This document shows positions 38,550-46,136 of a stretch of 64,000 bases of DNA, piece after piece. This DNA is from Paracoccus nototheniae (lineage in GTDB: Bacteria > Pseudomonadota > Alphaproteobacteria > Rhodobacterales > Rhodobacteraceae). Under the pieces are notes generated by a model that saw only the letters and a list, made by a program, of their open reading frames with translations, was not told where the DNA came from and did no database searches. Each line of letters starts with the position of its first letter. The first letter of the stretch is position 1. The stretch covers positions 1 through 64,000 of the forward strand of contig NZ_RQRT01000001.1 of the NCBI RefSeq assembly GCF_004335005.1, in the 5' to 3' direction. The position numbers and the translations under genes were made by a program.

Positions 38550-41500
38550 ATGCCGATATCGACCGTCGTCACCTCCATGAAAGACGAAGCGCCCTATATC
38601 ATCGAATGGGTCGCCTATCACCGGGCCCTCGGGTTCGATCGGGTCGTCGTGCTGGCAAACGACTGCACCGACGGCACCCATGAGATGCTGTTGCGCCTGC
38701 ACGAGATCGGGGCGATCAGCTATTATGAAAACGAGGTGCCGGTGGGCGCCAAGCCGCATTCCCGGGCCCTGAAGATCGCCAATACGACGCCCGAGGTCAA
38801 AACGGCGGATTTCGTGATGGTTCTGGATGCCGACGAATTTCTGGTCGTGAAGCAGGCCCCGCATACGCTGGACGTGCTGCTGGATGTCATGGACGAGCGG
38901 TCTGCCGACATGATGGTGATCCCCTGGCGGATGTTCGGGTCGTCCCACAACATGGAGTTCGAGGACCGACCCGTCATCGAGCGGTTCACGCAGTCGATGG
39001 ATGCCTCGACCCTGCCCAAGGTCGGGGTCAAGTCCCTGTTCCGTCAGGCGGACAAGCTGCGGCTGGCGATCCACTTCCCCAAGAACGTGATGAAGGGCGG
39101 CGAGCCGGTCGGCACCCCGGTGGAACAGGTCTGGATCGACGCAGGCGGTCAGACGCTGACGCGCGAGGTGCTGACATGGAATGGCGGCCGCCAGACCATC
39201 CACCGCGATCTGGCCGAAGTCGCGCATTTCATGATCAAGAGTCTGGACGAATATCTGCTGAAGATCTTTCGCGGCGACGGGCTGATGAATTCTAGCCGCC
39301 ACGGGATCGATTACTGGCGCGGAGCGGATCACAATCAGGTTTCGGATCTGGTCGTGGCCGACAATGTCCTGGGGTTCGAACAGGAACGCGACCGCCTGTT
39401 TGCCGACCCGGTGCTGGCAGAACTGCACCGGACATCCGTCGCCGCGCGGTTCGAGCGTCTGAGAACCATTCTGGCGAACCCGGACGTTCAGACACTGCGC
39501 GGCATCCTCAAGAAAAGCACCAGCGGCACCCTTGAGGCGGAGGATATCCAGATCTCGCGCGCGCTCGTGACGCAGATGTCGCCCAAGATCCGCACGGATA
39601 ACCTGATTGAGGGGGATATTCCGCATTCCACCCTGCTGAGCGTCACGGATGTGGGCCTTGCCGATGCGACAGGCATTGCGTGGCGGATGTTCAAACAGGC
39701 TCGCGAACACAGTACGATGTTCTGGCCGGAAAAGAAATTCGCCCCCCGCCCGATCACCAATCTGGTCGAAGGCCTCAAGCGGGCGCAGAAGAACAACCGC
39801 GAGGCCAGTCTGGGGGCGCGCTGGTTTCACAACTATCTGCGGACCGAGCCCAAGGAAGGCTGGCCTCTGGACGAGGAAATTCTTGTCGTCCTGACCCGTG
39901 ACGACGACAGTATCCTGGCCGGGTATCCGACGTATATTGCCCAAACCAAAGATAAGCATGTCCAGAAATCACAGCGCGGCATGCCCCCGCTGCACGATGT
40001 TTTGACCGGCGCGGAATCGGCGCAGGATGTCGAAGATCTGATCGCCGCAGGCCGGATGACCGACCCGCGGCTGCGCGCGAGGCGCTATCTTGAGGATCAT
40101 CCCAAGGCGATCGTTCTAAATCTGGATCATCCCGAGTCCGTTTCTGCCGCTCTGCACGAGATAGAGGGGCGCGGACCATCAGGGCCGGTGGCGGCCAAAC
40201 TGCTGCGCGGCTCGCTGATGATGGATCTGCCCGATCCGGAAGGGAATGGTTCTGGTCCCTCATCTTCGCAAGCGCCGGCTCCTGAGCAAAGCGAAACCTC
40301 GTCGCGGGGCGATGCACCGTCAAGAAGACCGCTGAACAATCAGGTAGCAGAATCCAACGGTCGCACAGCCGAGCCGGACGGAGCAGCCCTTAAAATTGGC
40401 GTTTTGACATTGCCCATGAACCGCAATTATGGCGGAAACCTTCAGGCTTTTGCTTTAATGCAAACCTTGCGCAATTTGGGTCACCGTCCCGTTCTTCTGA
40501 ACCGGCGTCATAATTCAAAAACGCTGCCTTCATCTCCCGAAGATCTCGCGCAGAGTTCTGATATCCCCCTTTATGTCGAAGATGTCGGGTTGGGGGCCAA
40601 TGTTCCAAACCGTTTATTTCTAGAAAAGCACACTACTCCGATTTCGCGCGGATTTTATTCCAGCGAGGATCTGAGGCATCAGATCGACAGCTACGAATTT
40701 GATGCTGTAGTCGTGGGCAGTGATCAGGTCTGGCGACCCAAATACGCCCGAAACATCCTCAACGATTTCTTTCTCGAGTTTTTGAACCAGAGTGAACGAC
40801 CTACAAAGCGGATTTCCTACGCCGCCTCATTCGGTAGCGAGAAAGACGAATACAGTTCGGCGGAAAAAGCCGTTGTGGAACCACTGCTGAAATCCTTCAA
40901 CGCCGTCTCGGTCCGCGAGGACAGCGCCGTCACCCTGTGTCGCGACATGTTCGGGGTCGAGGCCCATCACGTTCTGGACCCGACCCTGCTTTTGTCGCGC
41001 GATGATTATTCGGGTCTGCTGTCAGAGGAACAGCGCGCGGCTACCGGCGGGCATTTGCTGACTTATGTTCTGGATGCGACGCCCGACAAGCAAGACGTCA
41101 TCACCCGTATCTCGACCGCCCTGTCCATCGAGCCCCGCACGGCCAACGGCCTGCCTTTCGAGTCGGTCGATCCGCTGAAAGGCAAGGGCGGTGACAAGAC
41201 GGTGGAAGGATGGCTGGCCTCGTTCCGCAACGCGGCCTTCGTGGTCACGGATTCGTTCCACGGAGTCGCCTTTTCGATCATCTTCAACAAGCCCTTCGTG
41301 GCCTATGGAAATGCCGAAAGGGGGCTGGCGCGGTTCAAGTCGCTGCTAAAGGCGGTCGGCCTGGTGGATCGGATCGTTATCAGTTCGGATGAGGTGGATC
41401 TGGACCACCTGCTGCGCCCTATCGACTGGCCCGCCGTCAACGGACGCCTGCAAGGCCTGCGCACGCAATCGCTGAAATTCCTGACCGACGCGCTGTCCTT

Positions 41501-42674
41501 CATGCCAGGTGGCGGTGACGGGACTTCGGAACACAAGCCAGAGATGGCCTCAGATCGCCATGTCCCAAGCGTGCAGTATTCGGACCAAAACGAGAGCAGT
41601 GCAAAAGACATCGGCAAGCCGGTTGCGCATGCCGGGGCAGACGCCCCGGTCGCTGCAGAGACGGAGAGCCTGCCGATGCAGGCGCAGGAAGATATCCATC
41701 CCTTCGCCGCTGATGCACGCAGTTTGGCCCTGCACGACAGCAATCGATTTTCCGGCGCTTTTTTGAATGGTGATGCAGCCGGAAAACTTCGCGCCAAGCT
41801 GATGTTCTACGCTCATGCTCTTGAAAAAGGGTTGAGTCATATGGAATTCCGTGCCGGGTTTGGAAAGGCAGCCATGTCAAACCTTGCGGGATACGCTCGG
41901 GTTTGGCTTGAATCGGGTTTTGATGCAGAGGATCCATTCTTCAAAGCCGCGATTTCGTCAGCACATGTCTATTTCGCACGCCATAAGGATCTTGGGTTTG
42001 ACGTATCGGGGCATTGGAAACTTTTCGCGCCTCCTGTTCAGGTCCTCATCGAGGCCGCAGATGGACGGTTTTCGGGCGCGCTGGAAGCCAGATTGCAGCG
42101 CGAGCCTGTGCCTGAAGTGGACAGCAATAGATCCTTCCTGAATGTTGTGTATTCTCGCCGGAGTGTTCGGGAGTTTGTCCAAACACCTGTTCCACTTTCA
42201 AAAATAAAAACCGCCGTTCAGATTGCCTCTCAGGCACCTTCGGTTTGCAATCGGCAAGGTCCGCGAGTTCATTATTTTACCGACCATGGTCAGATCGAAA
42301 AAATAGTCGACCTTCAATCTGGTTTCAAAGGCTATGCCAAACCACCCGGATTGCTTTTGGTCACCTGTGACCTGACTTGTTTTGTTGCGCCAAGTGAGCG
42401 CAACCAAGGGTTTATCGACGGTGGGCTATTCATGATGTCTTTGCTTCTCGCGCTGGAAGAGGTCGGATTGGGAAGCTGTCCGCTTAACGCTGCAATGAAT
42501 GCGGGAAAAGAAGGAAAAATAAGACGCATAGCCGGGATTTCGGCAAGTGAAATCCTTATATCGTTTATTGCGATTGGCAATTTCGATCCTGGCGTCCTTG
42601 TGGCGAGATCGTTTCGATATCCGACGAGTTCGATCCTTTCCGTTCATGATCAAGCTGTCGAGCAGACAGCCTGA
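38550..42674 (+). CDS. Three-domain protein: glycosyltransferase, polysaccharide pyruvyl transferase, nitroreductase-like
   Basis: A single 1374-residue frame. Residues about 1-330 are a glycosyltransferase 2/92-like domain (TVVTSMKDEAPYIIEWVAYH, DADEFLVV near 93-97). Residues 330-560 are unassigned, then a Ser/Pro/Glu-rich linker to about 612. Residues about 615-985 are a polysaccharide pyruvyl transferase domain (NRNYGGNLQAFALMQTLRNL, VVGSDQVWRPKYA, SVREDSAV, DSFHGVAFSIIFNKPF). After a second linker, residues about 1065-1374 carry a helical segment and a nitroreductase-like domain (SRRSVREF near 1201, SQAPSVCNRQGPR, GLGSCPLNAAM). AGGAG before ATG 38550 supports that start over GTG 38517. 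Sample rows are near 70% GC in the first domain but 45-47% in later parts, suggesting mosaic origin. Likely role: building and pyruvylating a surface glycan. Confidence 0.8.
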   Translation: MPISTVVTSMKDEAPYIIEWVAYHRALGFDRVVVLANDCTDGTHEMLLRLHEIGAISYYENEVPVGAKPHSRALKIANTTPEVKTADFVMVLDADEFLVVKQAPHTLDVLLDVMDERSADMMVIPWRMFGSSHNMEFEDRPVIERFTQSMDASTLPKVGVKSLFRQADKLRLAIHFPKNVMKGGEPVGTPVEQVWIDAGGQTLTREVLTWNGGRQTIHRDLAEVAHFMIKSLDEYLLKIFRGDGLMNSSRHGIDYWRGADHNQVSDLVVADNVLGFEQERDRLFADPVLAELHRTSVAARFERLRTILANPDVQTLRGILKKSTSGTLEAEDIQISRALVTQMSPKIRTDNLIEGDIPHSTLLSVTDVGLADATGIAWRMFKQAREHSTMFWPEKKFAPRPITNLVEGLKRAQKNNREASLGARWFHNYLRTEPKEGWPLDEEILVVLTRDDDSILAGYPTYIAQTKDKHVQKSQRGMPPLHDVLTGAESAQDVEDLIAAGRMTDPRLRARRYLEDHPKAIVLNLDHPESVSAALHEIEGRGPSGPVAAKLLRGSLMMDLPDPEGNGSGPSSSQAPAPEQSETSSRGDAPSRRPLNNQVAESNGRTAEPDGAALKIGVLTLPMNRNYGGNLQAFALMQTLRNLGHRPVLLNRRHNSKTLPSSPEDLAQSSDIPLYVEDVGLGANVPNRLFLEKHTTPISRGFYSSEDLRHQIDSYEFDAVVVGSDQVWRPKYARNILNDFFLEFLNQSERPTKRISYAASFGSEKDEYSSAEKAVVEPLLKSFNAVSVREDSAVTLCRDMFGVEAHHVLDPTLLLSRDDYSGLLSEEQRAATGGHLLTYVLDATPDKQDVITRISTALSIEPRTANGLPFESVDPLKGKGGDKTVEGWLASFRNAAFVVTDSFHGVAFSIIFNKPFVAYGNAERGLARFKSLLKAVGLVDRIVISSDEVDLDHLLRPIDWPAVNGRLQGLRTQSLKFLTDALSFMPGGGDGTSEHKPEMASDRHVPSVQYSDQNESSAKDIGKPVAHAGADAPVAAETESLPMQAQEDIHPFAADARSLALHDSNRFSGAFLNGDAAGKLRAKLMFYAHALEKGLSHMEFRAGFGKAAMSNLAGYARVWLESGFDAEDPFFKAAISSAHVYFARHKDLGFDVSGHWKLFAPPVQVLIEAADGRFSGALEARLQREPVPEVDSNRSFLNVVYSRRSVREFVQTPVPLSKIKTAVQIASQAPSVCNRQGPRVHYFTDHGQIEKIVDLQSGFKGYAKPPGLLLVTCDLTCFVAPSERNQGFIDGGLFMMSLLLALEEVGLGSCPLNAAMNAGKEGKIRRIAGISASEILISFIAIGNFDPGVLVARSFRYPTSSILSVHDQAVEQTA

Positions 42675-42996
42675 GCGAAGCAATTCCATGCTGCCGGAAT
42701 AAAAGCACGACGGCATGGGGCAACAGCGTCGTCATCAACCACACGTTTCCGGCCGAACCGATCGTGGGTCTGGGCATCACAGCAGCGTTGCGCGAAACCG
42801 GCCTCTGGCCGGGATACGTTTTTGCATGCTATGCGGCGTCAAGGGCGTGGTCATCGGGTGGCGCCGGATCACCCGGCTGTTCCGGTGGGCCGTCGCCGTG
42901 CGCTGGTCGTCAGTCCGTCACCCTGCGCGCCGACCCTTGCCGAAGGGCTCGCGCGCCGTGAAAAGCGTCTTACCACAACGCAGGAGCCACAAACCG
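42675..42996. other. Gap before FAH-family gene; possible gene remnant
   Basis: One plus-strand frame reads WGNSVVINHTFPAEPIVGLG and continues ITAALRETGLWPGYVFA from about 42718 to 42840. It looks protein-like, with hydrophobic segments, but has no start signal and then degenerates into Arg/Ser-rich sequence. I do not recognise a family. Confidence 0.3.
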
Positions 42997-43704
42997 ATGC
43001 CCCATGACCAATCCCGGCCCGCCGACTACGTCATCGCGCCCGCAGCCCCCGCCGCCCTGCCCATCGATGGCAGCGATCAGCTGTTCCCGGTGAACCGGGT
43101 GTTCTGCATCGGGCGCAACTATGCCGCCCATGCGGTCGAGATGGGCCATGATCCCGACCGCGAACCGCCGTTCTTTTTCTTCAAAAGCCCGGCGAACCTG
43201 ACCTCGGACGGAACGTTCCCCTATCCGCCCCGCAGCAGCGACGTGCATCACGAGATCGAACTTGTCGTGGCTTTGTCGAAGGGCGGCACCGATATTTCCT
43301 CCGACACCGCGCTGGACCATGTCTGGGGCTATGGCGTCGGGCTGGACATGACCCGGCGCGACCTGCAGGGCGAGGCCAAGGCCATGGGCCGCCCGTGGGA
43401 GGTCGGCAAGAGCTTTGAGAAATCGGGCCCCTGCGGCCCGCTGGTCCCGGCCTCTCGCATCGGGCATCCGCAGGCGGGTGCGGTGACGCTGGACGTGAAT
43501 GGCGAACGGCGCCAGACCGGCGATCTGAACCAGATGATCTGGAAAGTTCCCGAAATGATCGCCGAACTGTCGACATTCTTCGACCTGCAGCCGGGCGACG
43601 TGATCATGACCGGCACGCCCTCGGGCGTCGGTCCCGTGGTCAGGGGCGACCGCATGGAGGCGCGGATCGAAGGCGTCGGCGCGCTTGTGGTAAAGGTCAT
43701 CTGA
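42997..43704 (+). CDS. Fumarylacetoacetate hydrolase-family protein
   Basis: A 235-residue FAH-fold hydrolase/decarboxylase. Landmarks are VNRVFCIGRNYAAHAVEMG near residues 31-49, PFFFFKSPANLT, HHEIELVVALSKGG (metal-binding Glu residues) and the C-terminal QPGDVIMTGTPSGVGPV. The family includes fumarylpyruvate hydrolases and 2-keto-4-pentenoate hydratase-like enzymes. The FCIGRNYAAHA start is typical of fumarylpyruvate hydrolases and YcgM-like acylpyruvases. CAGGAG upstream supports ATG 42997, and the frame upstream is non-coding in style. It has no pathway neighbours, so the substrate stays open. Confidence 0.85.
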   Translation: MPHDQSRPADYVIAPAAPAALPIDGSDQLFPVNRVFCIGRNYAAHAVEMGHDPDREPPFFFFKSPANLTSDGTFPYPPRSSDVHHEIELVVALSKGGTDISSDTALDHVWGYGVGLDMTRRDLQGEAKAMGRPWEVGKSFEKSGPCGPLVPASRIGHPQAGAVTLDVNGERRQTGDLNQMIWKVPEMIAELSTFFDLQPGDVIMTGTPSGVGPVVRGDRMEARIEGVGALVVKVI

Positions 43705-43774
43705 CCGGCCACCCTGCGGCGGCCCTGATGGCCCGGGAGGGGTGGCGCGGGTGGCCCTTCCGGATTCCGCTGCG

Positions 43775-44230
43775 CTATTCGGCGGAAACGGCCCCCTCCG
43801 TCATGCGGTCCAGCGCCTGTCCCATGGCGTCCAAAGCCTCGGCAGCCCCGGCCAGATCGTGACGGGCCGCAAGCGCCTCGACCGACAGATAGCCGACGCT
43901 GGTGGCGCCGCCCTGCTGCCAGACAAGAACGCGCAGCGGCAGGTCCAGCGCCGCGCGCGGATCGGCCTGCATCAGCGGCGTGCCGATCTGCGGGTTGCCA
44001 AAGATCAGGACGGTCGCCGGGTCCATCTGCAGCCCGGCCCCCTCGGCTGCGGCCTGATGATCGACGCGGGCGATCAGCGTGGCGGGGCTGTCATCGATGA
44101 TCGCCTCCAGCCGGTCGGCGGTGGTGGCGACATCATGGGGACTGGACTTGATCACCCAATCCTCGGCATGGGCGGTGGTGGCAAGGCCGAGGGCAAGGGC
44201 AAGGCTGGCAAGAAGGCGGCGCATGGGCAT
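43775..44230 (-). CDS. DUF302-family exported protein
   Basis: A 151-residue protein with signal peptide MPMRRLLASLALALGLATTAHA. The DUF302 domain follows, including TADRLEAIIDDSPATLIARVDH and PATVLIFGNPQIGTPLMQADPRAALDLPLRVLVW, which are strongly typical. DUF302 function is unknown. AAAGGA just upstream supports ATG 44230, with ATG 44224 as a near alternative. It is convergent with the FAH-family gene and divergent from the FAD oxidoreductase, from which it is separated by 127 bp. Confidence 0.85.
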   Translation of the reverse strand: MPMRRLLASLALALGLATTAHAEDWVIKSSPHDVATTADRLEAIIDDSPATLIARVDHQAAAEGAGLQMDPATVLIFGNPQIGTPLMQADPRAALDLPLRVLVWQQGGATSVGYLSVEALAARHDLAGAAEALDAMGQALDRMTEGAVSAE

Positions 44231-44357
44231 GGTCCTTTCGACGACGGTTCCGGACCATCCTGCGGCAATTCCGGCCCGGTCTCCATCCATCGCAGTTTGC
44301 CCCGTGAACACGCATGCGTGCGCCCTGGGCCGCGCGCCAGTCTGAAAGGAGTGACCG

Positions 44358-45476
44358 ATGACAGCCGATGACAACCCCCGAATCCTGCTTTTGGGGGCGG
44401 GGCATGCCAACCTGCTGGCCGCGCGGGGCCTTCGGGCCGCTTTGCCGGGGGCCGCCATCACCCTGATCGACGCGGCGGATCAGGCCACCTATTCGGGCAT
44501 GGTTCCCGGCCATGTCGCAGGACATTACCACGCCGCCGACATACGGGTCGATTTGCAGGATTTTGCCGCACGCCATGCCATTGCGTTCCTCAGGGCGCGG
44601 ATCGTCGGTGTGGACCCGGCCACCCGACAGGTTGCCCTGCAGGACGGCCCCACGCTGCCCTATGATCTGGCGGCGCTTGATGTGGGCAGTCACAGCGCGA
44701 TGCCGGACATCCCGGGCTTTGCCTCCCATGCCATCCCGATCAAGCCGCTGGACGGTTTTGCCGCGCGGCTTCGCCAGACCGATCCCGCCAGCCCCGCACT
44801 CATCATCGGCGGCGGCGTGGCGGGCGCGGAAATCGCGCTGGCGCTGCATCATCGCGGCGCGCGGCAGGTCACCGTGCTGGAGGCTGGCCCGGTCATCGCC
44901 CCGGCATTGGGACCGCGCGCCCGCAGGCATCTGTCGGTGGCGCTGGATCGCGCCGCGATCCGCATCGTCACCCATGCGCAGATCGCGGCGGTCGAGGGTT
45001 CCGCCGTCATCCTGCGGGATGGCAGGCGGATCGCCAGCGCCCTGACGGTCGGGATCGCGGGGGCGCGGGCGCATGCCTGGATGGCCCTGACCCTGCCGGT
45101 CGACGGCGCGGGCTTTGTCCGCGTCACCCCGACGCTGCAGGTCGAGGGGTGGCCCACCCTGTTCGCCGCAGGCGATTGCGCCGCGATGATGCATGCGCCG
45201 CGCCCCAAGGCCGGGGTCTTTGCCGTCCGTCAGGCCCCGGTTCTGGCGGCCAATCTGATCGCCTCGTCAGCCGGCCGGCCCTTGCGCCGCCATGACCCGC
45301 AGGAGGATTACCTCAAGCTCATCTCGCTTGGCGGGCGCTGCGCGCTGGCGGAATGGCGCGGGCTGACCCTGCGCGGGATGTGGCTGTGGCGGCTGAAGGA
45401 CCGGATCGACCGGCGCTTCATGGCCAGCCTTGGGCACGGCGCGCGGTCTGTCCCCCCCGGCGGGACCGTTCCCTGA
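44358..45476 (+). CDS. FAD-dependent pyridine nucleotide-disulfide oxidoreductase, NDH-2/SelD-associated type
   Basis: A 372-residue flavoprotein. FAD site: ILLLGAGHANLLAARGLR at residues 9-26. NAD(P) site: ALIIGGGVAGAEIALALHHRG near residue 152. C-terminal FAD contact: PTLFAAGDCAAM. It lacks a CxxxxC redox pair, so it belongs to the NDH-2-like group often fused to selenide water dikinase in other bacteria. AAAGGAG before ATG 44358 supports the start. It ends 54 bases from the convergent CDP-alcohol phosphatidyltransferase gene. Membrane quinone reduction is a plausible but unproved role. Confidence 0.82.
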   Translation: MTADDNPRILLLGAGHANLLAARGLRAALPGAAITLIDAADQATYSGMVPGHVAGHYHAADIRVDLQDFAARHAIAFLRARIVGVDPATRQVALQDGPTLPYDLAALDVGSHSAMPDIPGFASHAIPIKPLDGFAARLRQTDPASPALIIGGGVAGAEIALALHHRGARQVTVLEAGPVIAPALGPRARRHLSVALDRAAIRIVTHAQIAAVEGSAVILRDGRRIASALTVGIAGARAHAWMALTLPVDGAGFVRVTPTLQVEGWPTLFAAGDCAAMMHAPRPKAGVFAVRQAPVLAANLIASSAGRPLRRHDPQEDYLKLISLGGRCALAEWRGLTLRGMWLWRLKDRIDRRFMASLGHGARSVPPGGTVP

Positions 45477-45530
45477 ACAGGCATGGGTTGTCGCCGATGC
45501 GCAGCCGGGCCGCGTCGATCCGAACGGGTG

Positions 45531-46136
45531 TCATCGGAACGCCGTCCATCCGCTGTGCCAGCGCAGGATCGTGGTCACGCCGCAGGCGGCGGCAAAGATC
45601 CAGGCCAGCGTCGGAAAGGATGCGGGAAACAGGCACATGGCCAGAAACAGCACGATCGTCTCGAATCCCTCGGTCAGACCGCCCAGATAATAAAGACCCT
45701 TGGCGGGGAAATCCGCCGCGGTCCGCCCGCGCTTGGCGGCGATGGCGGCAAAGGCCAGAAACGACGACCCGGTCCCCACAAAGGCCGCGATCAGCACGGC
45801 GGCGGGCAGGGCATTGGCCGCCGGGTCGTGGATCGCAAAGCCCAAAGGCACCAGCGCATAGAAGACGAAATCCAGCGCGATATCCAGAAACGCGCCCCGG
45901 TCCGTGGGACCGTGGATGCGCGCCACCGCCCCGTCCAACCCGTCCATGATCCGGTTCGCGGCGATCAGCAGCAGCGCGACGCCGAACCAGCCCAAAGCCA
46001 GCGCACCCACCGCCAGCAGGCCCATGGCAAAGCCCGCGATGCTGATCGTGTCGGCGCTGATGCCGCGCGCCGCCAGCATCTGCGCCGGGGGGCGCAGGGC
46101 GGCGCGTTGAATGGGTTGCAGACGGGCGTCGATCAT
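45531..46136 (-). CDS. CDP-alcohol phosphatidyltransferase family protein
   Basis: A 201-residue membrane enzyme with about six hydrophobic segments. The family signature D-G-x2-A-R-x8-G-x3-D-x3-D is complete in DGLDGAVARIHGP followed by TDRGAFLDIALD, near residues 65-89. It should transfer a phosphatidyl group from CDP-diacylglycerol to an unknown alcohol. Its start overlaps the stop of the VTT/flavoprotein fusion by four bases, so the pair is coupled. The upstream ORF extension overlaps that gene and was rejected. Confidence 0.88.
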   Translation of the reverse strand: MIDARLQPIQRAALRPPAQMLAARGISADTISIAGFAMGLLAVGALALGWFGVALLLIAANRIMDGLDGAVARIHGPTDRGAFLDIALDFVFYALVPLGFAIHDPAANALPAAVLIAAFVGTGSSFLAFAAIAAKRGRTAADFPAKGLYYLGGLTEGFETIVLFLAMCLFPASFPTLAWIFAAACGVTTILRWHSGWTAFR

